Positions 46,913-54,608 of a stretch of DNA of 64,000 nt are shown in pieces. The notes under the pieces were generated by a model. That model was not told the origin of the DNA. It did not search any database and saw only the letters and a list, made by a program, of their open reading frames with translations. A program made the translations under genes and the position numbers. Each line of letters starts with the position of its first letter. Within the stretch, counting starts at the first letter, position 1. The DNA comes from Pyrodictiaceae archaeon (GTDB lineage: Archaea > Thermoproteota > Thermoprotei_A > Sulfolobales > Pyrodictiaceae), in NCBI GenBank assembly GCA_027036135.1, contig JALVSY010000007.1:810880-874879 (forward strand). Direction: 5' to 3'.

Positions 46913-47752
46913 CCCATTCAATTCCTGTTTGGTGTCAAGCGAGACGCAGAGGCCGGGGGCGCTGCACGCTCTCCTCCTAGCAGGATCAATTACTATTCTA
47001 TACGCAAGACCTTTGTTATCCATTATCTCTAGTATCCCGCTAGTATATACTATCTTTATGCTTCCAAGCATGGAGTAGCCCTTTACACTATACATGATGG
47101 CTTCTATTTCCTCTCTTACCAAGCCATTTACGTGACTTATTCTAATAGCTGTTGTTCTTGGATCTATTATTGCTCGCTTAGAGAGATATATTTTTCTCAA
47201 AGTATAGACAATGATGCTTGGCTCTAGGATTACATAGTTATCGAGCACGCTGAGGGCTTCAAGGCTCTTACGAGCAATATATACACCGCTGCGAATATCG
47301 CGTGAATAAGGCTCAGCCCGGGGCAAGGTTCTTGCGAGCCTTCTTATCCAGTATTCGTAGATTATACCGATAGCCTCATAAGTTAAGGAATTAAGACCTA
47401 GAGATCTAACCCTCTTGGCCTCACTAAGCCTAGAGGAGTATGTCCCGCTGTAATCTACTACTAGTGAGCTAGGCGGAGGGAGAGACCAGGCTGGCTCGCC
47501 TCTCGGATCAACCACGTAGACCGGTTTGCTGGGCTCCTCAAGCTCTGTTGAAACATTTGCTCTCAGAACCTCAACTGGTGTTCTAGACTCTACTACTAGT
47601 CTTAGGGGAATACGCTTGCCAAGACCAACTATTGTTAGGCGCCATTCTTTAACTCCAAGCCCAGCGTACAGTGTACGCAGGATAACGGCCGCATCAAAGA
47701 CCGAAGGCGGGGTGATTACGATAACGTGAGGGTTAAGGTTCTCTTCTATCAT
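46886..47752 (-). CDS. Orphan alpha/beta protein, unknown
   Basis: 288 aa, no family recognised, no membrane segment. Alternating strands at the N-terminus (HVIVITPPSVFDAAVILRTL, WRLTIVGLG) and a helical middle (YEAIGIIYEYWIRRLARTL). ATG 47752 is set by GGTGG eight bases upstream. That start lies inside the 5' end of the divergent SPOUT gene (27-bp head-to-head overlap). Both ends of this gene therefore overlap neighbours. Confidence 0.55.
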   Translation of the reverse strand: MIEENLNPHVIVITPPSVFDAAVILRTLYAGLGVKEWRLTIVGLGKRIPLRLVVESRTPVEVLRANVSTELEEPSKPVYVVDPRGEPAWSLPPPSSLVVDYSGTYSSRLSEAKRVRSLGLNSLTYEAIGIIYEYWIRRLARTLPRAEPYSRDIRSGVYIARKSLEALSVLDNYVILEPSIIVYTLRKIYLSKRAIIDPRTTAIRISHVNGLVREEIEAIMYSVKGYSMLGSIKIVYTSGILEIMDNKGLAYRIVIDPARRRACSAPGLCVSLDTKQELNGLNYFVDQS

Positions 47753-48175
47753 CCCAAGAACCACCTTAATTTACACGATGCCGCCTATATTGCGTATAGT
47801 ATTGGTTCCCTGCTCTATGTTGTAGCGCGTCCTCGGACAGAATATAAGCTTGAAATATTGCCGGAGAAGGTTAGGAATAGAATAATATTCCTAAGCAGTC
47901 TAGATGAGATTATAAACTACGAGCCTAAATCATTCTTCATAGTGCTTGAGACGTATGGTACTAGGTACCTTAACGAGATAGAGGCTCAACCTGATCGAGA
48001 CGTAGTGCTAGTAGTCGGTGCAGAGGATTACGGCATTCCTATTAACGAAGTAGCCAAATTGCCGCATAGTATAGTTGCTAGACTACCTACGAGCGTAGAA
48101 GGCATGAGCTATAATGTTGTCTCATCGCTGGTAATGGCTATTTATGAACTAAAAAGGAGACAGGAGAGTAAATAG
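47726..48175 (+). CDS. SPOUT/TrmH-type RNA methyltransferase, small
   Basis: 149 aa. The C-terminal knot motifs are clear: VLVVGAEDYGIP (motif 2) and ARLPTSVEGMSYNVVSSLVMAIYEL (motif 3, trimmed here in length). This is a minimal SPOUT fold without an added RNA-binding domain. The likely reaction is 2'-O- or base methylation of rRNA/tRNA using SAM. GTG 47726 with GGTG 11 bases upstream. Head-to-head overlap with the orphan on the other strand. Confidence 0.75.
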   Translation: MRVKVLFYHPKNHLNLHDAAYIAYSIGSLLYVVARPRTEYKLEILPEKVRNRIIFLSSLDEIINYEPKSFFIVLETYGTRYLNEIEAQPDRDVVLVVGAEDYGIPINEVAKLPHSIVARLPTSVEGMSYNVVSSLVMAIYELKRRQESK

Positions 48176-48299
48176 TACTCAGCTCTCGCTAGAGGTATTA
48201 GGAGCATAACCCAAGCATATACCTATAGACAAGTAGCTAATAGCTAGGTAAGCTCGTATGAGGTGATGTGGCGTAGGGCAAAGCCTCAAGATAACATTT

Positions 48300-49418
48300 A
48301 TGTCAAGGTACCCGCCAGCGCACTGCGGCGTAGGAGAGTATACACGAATGCTTGTCTCAAGCCTATATTCTATTCACCGAGACCTAGACATACTAGTTTT
48401 GGCTACTGAGCTCTCGGGCATAGAGCAATACCGGGAAGCAACTAGTGGCGCCTATGTCTATCCTGTGCTAAGAGAGAAAAGTAATGATTATACTAGATCT
48501 TTAGACGTATTAGCTGAGAAAAACGGTACTGACATTTTGCACATAGAGCACGAGTATGGTATATTCCGCGACGGATTAGGTCTATTAAGCGTTGTAGAGG
48601 AGGCTAAGAAGGAAAGACTCGCTAAGAAAGTAATAGTAACTCTACATACCGTATATCATCCATCATCTGGACGAAGTGATGCTTTGTTCTTCCAGAAGAA
48701 TCTACGCGCCAGGGCAATAGATGAGATAATAGTTCATAGTAGGCTCCAAGAATTCGAGCTCGAAGCCCAAGGCGTACCCATGGATAAGATCACTAGGATA
48801 CCTCACGGAACACTAATAAATCCTTATATCAGTGCGCCGCGAGATACGCTCTGCAAATCTCTCGGAATTAAAGGAGAGTGGCTCAGCGGCATCATATTAG
48901 TGACTCCTGGCTTCATTAGACCCGATAAAGGACTAGATGTATTACTCAACGCTCTGACCAGTATACGGTTCCCTTACACGTTTATTGTTGCGGGCGAGTT
49001 CAGGGACACAAAAATAAAAGAACTAGTAGAGAATAATAACAACACCATTGTTATCGAGAAATACTTATCACATGACGAGATACTAAAACTGATAGCCCTA
49101 TCAGATATGCTTGTCCTACCATATAAGGACAAGCCAGGCACATACTCAGTTAGCGGTATACTCCACCTATCCATGGGTAGTCTACGGCCCATTATTGGTA
49201 CTAGGGTTCCCCGTCTGATAGAACTCTATACAAGAGCCCCACGTATGTGCGTGACTCCTGGGAGCGCCAAGGATCTCGAGAAGCGCCTCAATTGGGCATA
49301 TGATAACTATGATTTGGCGACAGCCTATATGAGCGAGCTATACGCCTATGCTGCTAGGACTCAATGGATTCGTATGGCTCGGCGCCACTTAGTGCTCTAT
49401 AAAAAGGTTCTTAGTTAG
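48300..49418 (+). CDS. GT4-family glycosyltransferase
   Basis: 372 aa GT-B enzyme. N-terminal [18 protein letters not shown], a [12 protein letters not shown] strand, and C-terminal donor domain with [27 protein letters not shown] and [15 protein letters not shown] 48300 opens at the end of what should be the first strand. The same frame upstream reads Leu-Lys-Ile-Thr-Phe-Met without a start, while another frame has ATG 48265 beside GAGGTG; a lost base near 48290 is possible. Substrates unknown. Ends overlap folE by four bases. Confidence 0.85.
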   Translation: MSRYPPAHCGVGEYTRMLVSSLYSIHRDLDILVLATELSGIEQYREATSGAYVYPVLREKSNDYTRSLDVLAEKNGTDILHIEHEYGIFRDGLGLLSVVEEAKKERLAKKVIVTLHTVYHPSSGRSDALFFQKNLRARAIDEIIVHSRLQEFELEAQGVPMDKITRIPHGTLINPYISAPRDTLCKSLGIKGEWLSGIILVTPGFIRPDKGLDVLLNALTSIRFPYTFIVAGEFRDTKIKELVENNNNTIVIEKYLSHDEILKLIALSDMLVLPYKDKPGTYSVSGILHLSMGSLRPIIGTRVPRLIELYTRAPRMCVTPGSAKDLEKRLNWAYDNYDLATAYMSELYAYAARTQWIRMARRHLVLYKKVLS

Positions 49419-49984
49419 AGGGGAAGCCTCGTAAACCTATAGGGCTTTATTATGTTGTAAACTTCTTCCTTGAGCGAGTCCTTAGATATAAAGGCTCCAC
49501 GAATAGCAGCAACAACCGTTGGCGATGGTGACCTTACGCCCCTCATAGTCATGCATAAGTGTATGGCCTCAGTCACAACCATTACATCAGGAGAACCTGT
49601 TGCCTTAATAACCTCGTCTGCTATTTGTTTCGTCATTCTCTCCTGTATCTGAAGCCTCCGCGAATACTTGTGCACTATCTTAACTATCTTACTTAGACCG
49701 ATGACCTTTCCTCGCGGCAAGTAAGCTACATGAGCCACGCCGAAGAATGGTAAGAGATGGTGCTCGCAAAGGCTAAAGAACCTTATACCACTAACCACTA
49801 CAAGGTCACTACTCTCAGTGAACCATGTATATTCCTCTTCAGCATCATATCCTCCTAGTATCTCTTCAAGCATATCAGCTACTCTTTGAGGCGTCTCCCT
49901 TAATCCCTCCCTATCAGGATTCTCACCTATAGCCTCAAGTATCATTCTAACAGCTCGCTTGACCTTCTCCTTGTCGATGTCCAT
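49415..49984 (-). CDS. folE: GTP cyclohydrolase I (FolE type IA)
   Basis: Converts GTP to 7,8-dihydroneopterin triphosphate, entry to pterins and 7-deazaguanines. Zinc ligands are visible in [12 protein letters not shown] (Cys73, His76) and [10 protein letters not shown] (Cys144). Other signatures: [20 protein letters not shown] and the C-terminal AIRGAF. 189 aa. The bacterial/eukaryal-type enzyme rather than the archaeal MptA. ATG 49984 after GGGGAG. Functionally linked to the PTPS-family gene at 62 kb. Confidence 0.94.
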   Translation of the reverse strand: MDIDKEKVKRAVRMILEAIGENPDREGLRETPQRVADMLEEILGGYDAEEEYTWFTESSDLVVVSGIRFFSLCEHHLLPFFGVAHVAYLPRGKVIGLSKIVKIVHKYSRRLQIQERMTKQIADEVIKATGSPDVMVVTEAIHLCMTMRGVRSPSPTVVAAIRGAFISKDSLKEEVYNIIKPYRFTRLPL

Positions 49985-50065
49985 AGGGCTCCCCGCACAG
50001 ATAGCTAGTGCGAGGCCATATTTAACTAACCCTCGTTAAAGGCGGTGCAGCCAAGAAGGTGCTTG

Positions 50066-50073
50066 TATAAATA
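50066..50073 (+). promoter_or_regulatory. TATA box for inorganic pyrophosphatase
   Basis: TATAAATA. With the usual 24-27 nt spacing the transcript would begin near 50093-50098, after ATG 50079, favouring ATG 50109 or 50118 as start. Confidence 0.45.
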
Positions 50074-50108
50074 CTTATATGTACGGGAAGCCGGCTTACT
50101 ATGAGTGG

Positions 50109-50648
50109 ATGAGAGTGATGACAAGCATACATGAACGCGTAGGACCCGGTAAAAACTCTCCAGACCTAGTTAATGTCTTAGTTGAGATACCAATGGGTAG
50201 CAACGTGAAATACGAGTTCGACGAAGAAAAAGAGATTATAAAGGTTGATCGCTTCTTATACACATCAATGGTTTATCCATTTAATTATGGATTCATACCG
50301 GGTACACGAGAGGAAGATGGAGACCCGGTAGACGTATTAGTAATATCAATGCTTCCAGTGCTTCCTGGTACTATTATTGAGGTAAAACCTATAGGTTTAC
50401 TCGAAATGGAGGATGAAGAAGGGCCGGATAGTAAGGTAATAGCTGTACCCAAGGAAAAAGTTGACCCCGTTTATGGAAAAATAAACTCCATCGACGAGTT
50501 ACCGGATGCCATTAAGTCGAAGATTAAGCACTTCTTTGAGCACTATAAAGAGCTTGAGCCAGGTAAGTGGACTAAGGTAACCGGGTTCAAGGGCCCCGAG
50601 GAGGCGAAGAAGAAGATAAAAGCAGCCATTGAGAGGTTCCGAGGCTAA
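50109..50648 (+). CDS. ppa: Inorganic pyrophosphatase (family I)
   Basis: Hydrolyses PPi released by polymerases and ligases. Family I motifs: [22 protein letters not shown], and the metal-binding [11 protein letters not shown], then [15 protein letters not shown] and a C-terminal helix. 179 aa from ATG 50109. The frame extends to ATG 50079, but the TATA box placement makes that start unlikely. Confidence 0.94.
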   Translation: MRVMTSIHERVGPGKNSPDLVNVLVEIPMGSNVKYEFDEEKEIIKVDRFLYTSMVYPFNYGFIPGTREEDGDPVDVLVISMLPVLPGTIIEVKPIGLLEMEDEEGPDSKVIAVPKEKVDPVYGKINSIDELPDAIKSKIKHFFEHYKELEPGKWTKVTGFKGPEEAKKKIKAAIERFRG

Positions 50649-50654
50649 AGGCTC

Positions 50655-50670
50655 TGAGCTAGTTGGCTCA
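50655..50670 (+). terminator. Hairpin/T-rich terminator after ppa
   Basis: TGAGC/GCTCA inverted repeat with a 6-nt loop, followed within 30 nt by T-rich sequence (TTATTTATTAGTTCTTT). Confidence 0.35.
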
Positions 50671-50811
50671 TAGAGCATACTACTTATTTATTAGTTCTTT
50701 AATAGCCGTACTACACGAGGAAGTAAATAAAAACATATATAGTTACAAAATAATGATTTATACACAATAATTTCAATTATTAATAATTTCCTACCAGCAA
50801 GGTGCGCTAAT

Positions 50812-51732
50812 TTGAGGCTAACTCCCACATGCATAGCATGCACGCTTGCACGTCGAGCAGCTGAGCTAGAACAACTAGACATAGATAATAGGAAAAAGCT
50901 TGGAATATACCGAGATCTGCTCGACGCTGTTAACCTCTACATAGGACCCGATATAGAGGTAGCAGTCCTGGAATCAGTTGTGTTTCGCAGGTTTAAGACA
51001 CTTCTAGGAGGTAAGAACGTCTACGAGAACCTGATTAAGGAAAAGATTAATGCTGCTCAAACCAGGGCAAACGAGATCTACGAGATGCTTAAAGAAAAAC
51101 CACTTGAGGAAAAACTCCGCTTAGCCCTATATGCTAGTGCACTTGCAACAGGATATAATGTATTAGATGTGCCGGAGAAAGTTCTCCTAGAGCCTCCAGG
51201 CCCTGCAGATCTAGCCCTCATAGGTTCGTCGATAAAACTTGGTCGCGATGACTCTACGAAATTGATTAAGTACATAAATAGATTAGGAGAGTCCGGCGGT
51301 ACAGTCTATTATCTCTTTGCATCAGTAATGGAGCTCCCCTATGACAAAAACATTATTAGAATTCTTGTTGAGGATTTTGGATTAGATATTGTAGGCATTG
51401 TTAGGGGTGCAAGGTATAGGGATTTTGTCGTTGCTGAGGACTTAGAGAGCTATGGGCTAATAGAATATGTCTCAGAAGTCCTAGATATGGGTAGCGATTC
51501 CTTGACAGTAACTAAGGATGAACATCCACATATATATGGTCAGTTAAATGAGGCATCACTTGTATTCATAAAAGGCTCCGAGCAGGTTATCTATTTCCAC
51601 AATAACCCGCTTAAGTCTCCCAACGTATTAGCCTTTATGGCCCCATGTAGTGTTGTGGCTAGGGCTTTTGATGTACCTCTGAGGAGCCTAAATATAATAG
51701 TACAAAACATTGAGGAGAGTCAGTCAGGATAG
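50812..51732 (+). CDS. DUF89/ARMT1-like metal-dependent phosphatase
   Basis: 306 aa of the DUF89 family, proposed to clear damaged or reactive phosphometabolites. N-terminal TPTCIACTL with the characteristic Cys pair, an all-helical N-domain and an alpha/beta C-domain with the metal-site region (MELPYDKN, VKGARY-like VRGARYRDF, and KGSEQVIYFHNN). TTG 50812 is seven bases after GGTG. Preceded by 160 bp of AT-rich sequence that can hold its promoter. Confidence 0.82.
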   Translation: MRLTPTCIACTLARRAAELEQLDIDNRKKLGIYRDLLDAVNLYIGPDIEVAVLESVVFRRFKTLLGGKNVYENLIKEKINAAQTRANEIYEMLKEKPLEEKLRLALYASALATGYNVLDVPEKVLLEPPGPADLALIGSSIKLGRDDSTKLIKYINRLGESGGTVYYLFASVMELPYDKNIIRILVEDFGLDIVGIVRGARYRDFVVAEDLESYGLIEYVSEVLDMGSDSLTVTKDEHPHIYGQLNEASLVFIKGSEQVIYFHNNPLKSPNVLAFMAPCSVVARAFDVPLRSLNIIVQNIEESQSG

Positions 51733-51880
51733 GACTTCCTCATCCCTGTCCTAGCTTTTTGGTCAGCCGGGGTTCTATCACTCATCCAGCATATTTGGTA
51801 GGTAAGAAATTTCCTTAAATTATACTCTGCCAACTCGTCGCTGTTATTATAATATATAGTATGGGCTAAGATGAGAGAAA

Positions 51881-52645
51881 ATGATGAGAATCAAGGGCTT
51901 TGACCCGGTAAAGCTTGGTCTTCGATTAGAAGAGCTTGTTCAAAGAGGGTCTGATAGGAAGTACTATAGGTTTAGGGGAACAAGGTTCTATGGCGGAAGC
52001 TCTACTGGCGATGTGGTTGGTTGTAATCTTAGATGCATATTCTGTTGGAGCGGGAGAGCTAGGGATGACCCGCGGCTCGGATTCTTCGTTTCACCGGAGC
52101 AGGCATATGATCGGCTTAGCAACATAGCCCGAAGACATAAGTATAGGTATATACGGTTATCTGGTGGAGAGCCAACTATAGGTTGGCGGCATCTCCTTAG
52201 CCTCTTGGACTTCATTGAAAATTCTGATTTCATATTCATACTTGAAACAAATGGAATACTCATTGGCGCCTTGCGTGAGCGTGCACGGTCTCTAGCAAAG
52301 TATAGTAGAATGCATGTACGTGTGTCAATTAAGGCTTGTAACGAGGAATGGTTCGCTAAACTTACTCTAGCAGAGCCCAAGGCTTTTACTTATCAATTAA
52401 TGGCTGTTAATAATCTCTTAGACTATGGTGTTAATTTTCATGTAGCTCTCTTCATGTCCTACGGTGACGACGCTTGCTGGCGAAGTCTCCTAGAGCGCTT
52501 AATCAACATAGCTGGGCAGGAGATAGTAGACCTGCTAGAGCCTGAGTATTTAGTACTCTATCCTAATGTCAAGAAAAGGCTTCAACTATATGAGAAGATT
52601 CTAGGTATAAAACCTAGAGTGGTCTTTGAGCCGAAGAGGCGATAA
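51881..52645 (+). CDS. Radical SAM protein
   Basis: 254 aa. The 4Fe-4S/SAM motif GCNLRCIFCW (Cys48, 52, 55) has the canonical C-x3-C-x2-C spacing, followed by LSGGEPTIGW (SAM-binding GGE). The barrel continues to about 220 without an extra auxiliary-cluster domain. ATG 51881. The next gene begins two bases after its stop and also has several Cys, so they may act together. It could be an activase or a small-molecule/RNA-modifying enzyme. Confidence 0.82.
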   Translation: MMRIKGFDPVKLGLRLEELVQRGSDRKYYRFRGTRFYGGSSTGDVVGCNLRCIFCWSGRARDDPRLGFFVSPEQAYDRLSNIARRHKYRYIRLSGGEPTIGWRHLLSLLDFIENSDFIFILETNGILIGALRERARSLAKYSRMHVRVSIKACNEEWFAKLTLAEPKAFTYQLMAVNNLLDYGVNFHVALFMSYGDDACWRSLLERLINIAGQEIVDLLEPEYLVLYPNVKKRLQLYEKILGIKPRVVFEPKRR

Positions 52646-52646
52646 C

Positions 52647-53021
52647 ATGCCTAGAATGGATGTCAGTGCGATTGTTAAGCTTAGGGAATCAGTTAATCCT
52701 ATACTAGCGCTAATCGATCCATCGTTTGAGGTACTAGTAAGGTATTCGTGCATAATCTGTGGCGGAAGTCTTTTTAGTAAATATGTTGATAAATCCTTTA
52801 TCGAAGCATTACGGCAAGTTTTTCTAGACTTATATGCTTTATATAATTCATACGTCCCCTGGCTTCTTGTTGACGAGATAAAAATAAGTAAGGGTAATTG
52901 TCCTATAATTCGTAGCCTATTCTGCAATAATATATTATATAACCTTAATAAGAATGAATTAGTTATTAGTGTTGAATGTGATAAGATTCATTATAGGTGT
53001 GTTTTTAAATTAGAGGGCTAG
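52647..53021 (+). CDS. Small Cys-rich protein linked to the radical SAM gene
   Basis: 124 aa, unrecognised. Six Cys: SCIICGGSL, NCPIIRSLFC, VECDKIHYRC. ATG 52647 sits two bases after the radical SAM stop, in an operon arrangement. AT-richer than most neighbours. It may be a partner or substrate-binding subunit of the radical SAM enzyme (inference from position). Confidence 0.5.
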   Translation: MPRMDVSAIVKLRESVNPILALIDPSFEVLVRYSCIICGGSLFSKYVDKSFIEALRQVFLDLYALYNSYVPWLLVDEIKISKGNCPIIRSLFCNNILYNLNKNELVISVECDKIHYRCVFKLEG

Positions 53022-53038
53022 AAAACACAGCATGTTCC

Positions 53039-53093
53039 TCAGAAAGGTGGGCTCAGTCATTGCTTTCTGCTCCTCTGTGCGTAACTTCATCAT
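53039..53093 (-). ncRNA. C/D box sRNA (2'-O-methylation guide)
   Basis: On the minus strand: box C ATGATGA (53093-53087, perfect), a guide region, D'-like CAGA, 5-nt spacer, C'-like ATGACTGA, a 10-nt guide GCCCACCTTT, and box D CTGA (53042-53039, perfect). Total 55 nt, the usual archaeal size. A TATA box lies 28 nt upstream of box C. The segment is in a gene-free gap. Targets (rRNA or tRNA) cannot be searched here. Confidence 0.6.
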
Positions 53094-53120
53094 GCAGACT
53101 ATACTAATACTAAATCAAAC

Positions 53121-53127
53121 TATATAG
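53121..53127 (-). promoter_or_regulatory. TATA box of the C/D sRNA
   Basis: TATATAG-type box on the minus strand, 28 nt before box C at 53093. This is where a TATA element should be if transcription begins at the sRNA 5' end. Confidence 0.45.
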
Positions 53128-53367
53128 GTATCGAACAAAAACTAGAACTATTATATCACTAATGTATATGGGTCAGTGCTGCGCGGTTCCACATTTCTTT
53201 CTTCGGACCTTTCGAGCTTCGTCATTCCCGTATTCTATGTTTTGGGCCGAGCTTACTATTAGTTACTATCATTTTAACATGTGTTTATTCTAGATATACT
53301 CTCTCACTCAGATAATACCTTTAGTCCTAGATACGGCTTTGTATTACTCTATAAGTGGCGTAATACA
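53128..53367. other. Intergenic region before the TGT-like gene
   Basis: AT-rich gap. The frame of the downstream gene is open back to 53281 but shows no conservation pattern there. No other gene seen; it probably holds the promoter of the TGT-like gene. Confidence 0.4.
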
Positions 53368-54492
53368 ATGGGTGCATTCAAGCTTATCCTAGGGACACCT
53401 CTACAAGCTATACCGCGTCCTTGGCTATTGCTTCCCATAGAGGGTGTTATGGTGAATGCATATGAGATACTAAGTTATGGGTTGAGCAAGGTAAGGGGGC
53501 GTAACCTTAGAAGAATCCTCGGCATAGATAACACTGATATTGAGCTATGGATAGATAGCGGAGGATATCAATTCCTCTCGCGAGGACTTAACCCAGGTGT
53601 TGATAAAATAGCTAAAGTGTATAGAGAGGTTGATGCTGATTACTATATAAGCTTAGACTACCCCCCGGGCCCAAGGGACGATGAGAAGATAAGGGCTATG
53701 AAAATTGCTAAGACTGTTTCGAGCTTCATGAGTATGAAGAACATGTTGCGAGGATTAATAGAGGAAGGACGCCTAATCCCGGTGTTTCATTTATCCGTGG
53801 GGGAGTCGCTTAGGATACAGCTCAGAGTCTACGAGTCTCATAGCATTACAGCAGCGGTTGGTGGCTTAATTCCGCACTTTATGCAGCTGTCTGGTAAGGG
53901 TTCACGGCTCAAAGCAGTACTATTCTTATTGTTAATGCGTAAGATATGGAGAGGGAAGCTTCACGCGTTAGGCCTTGCATCAGCGGCTATTATACCGTTG
54001 CTTAAGAGTATTGGAATAGATAGTGGTGATACGCAGTCCTGGCGACATAAAGCTGCCTATGGCAAGATTATCATACCGACAATAGGTGAGCGTCATATAT
54101 CTAGCCGGCGCGTAAAATTTGGTCCATCTACTCTTCGCGAGGAAGAGTATCCTCTTTACAGGGAGTATTTGAATAAGGCTTCTCGTATACTACGGAAACA
54201 ACTTAGCCATGAAGACCTGGTGAATAGTTTTGAGGCTAGGGCTTTATTCAACTCATATATATTATTAGAGGTCGCTTCTAATGGCGCAAGATATAGAGGA
54301 CCCAGTAGGGCCTTCATGCGATTATTTGAGAGAATACAGGAGCTAAAGAACCGTGACCCGGGTAGCTTAGAGGAGGAATTAGCCAGACTACTGGAGCTTC
54401 GTGAGGAAGCAGTTGAGTACAGATCTGTGCGGAACGCTGAGAGAAGCACAGTTTCTGTTGGCACTATGGTTACAGAAGCGTCGGTTGCCTAA
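53368..54492 (+). CDS. TGT-superfamily (tRNA-guanine transglycosylase-like) TIM barrel
   Basis: 374 aa. TGT-type landmarks in order: DSGGYQFL (TGT has DSGGFQ/DSGSFQ), an ADYYISLDYPPGPRDDE strand like the archaeal CTxLDxPTP segment, VGGLIPH (substrate loop GGxxP), and LHALGLAS...DSGDTQSW, which matches the ...FGxGHP...DSAAY position. It lacks the zinc and PUA domains of archaeosine TGT. Candidates are an ArcTGT paralogue or a DpdA-like DNA transglycosylase. ATG 53368 preferred to the AT-rich upstream frame from 53281. Confidence 0.65.
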   Translation: MGAFKLILGTPLQAIPRPWLLLPIEGVMVNAYEILSYGLSKVRGRNLRRILGIDNTDIELWIDSGGYQFLSRGLNPGVDKIAKVYREVDADYYISLDYPPGPRDDEKIRAMKIAKTVSSFMSMKNMLRGLIEEGRLIPVFHLSVGESLRIQLRVYESHSITAAVGGLIPHFMQLSGKGSRLKAVLFLLLMRKIWRGKLHALGLASAAIIPLLKSIGIDSGDTQSWRHKAAYGKIIIPTIGERHISSRRVKFGPSTLREEEYPLYREYLNKASRILRKQLSHEDLVNSFEARALFNSYILLEVASNGARYRGPSRAFMRLFERIQELKNRDPGSLEEELARLLELREEAVEYRSVRNAERSTVSVGTMVTEASVA

Positions 54493-54608
54493 TCCTATCC
54501 TTTTGTTGGTCGAACCTGGTTCAAGTTCTACTAGATAATAAATACAAGAATTACATTAACGCTGCTTAAAATCGGGTACATTTCTAGTTGTGTAGCCTAG
54601 GGAAGGAG

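Noticed and set aside
53281-53367. Upstream extension of the TGT-like gene
   Set aside because: AT-rich, no family similarity, no ribosome site; ATG 53368 starts just before the conserved strand.
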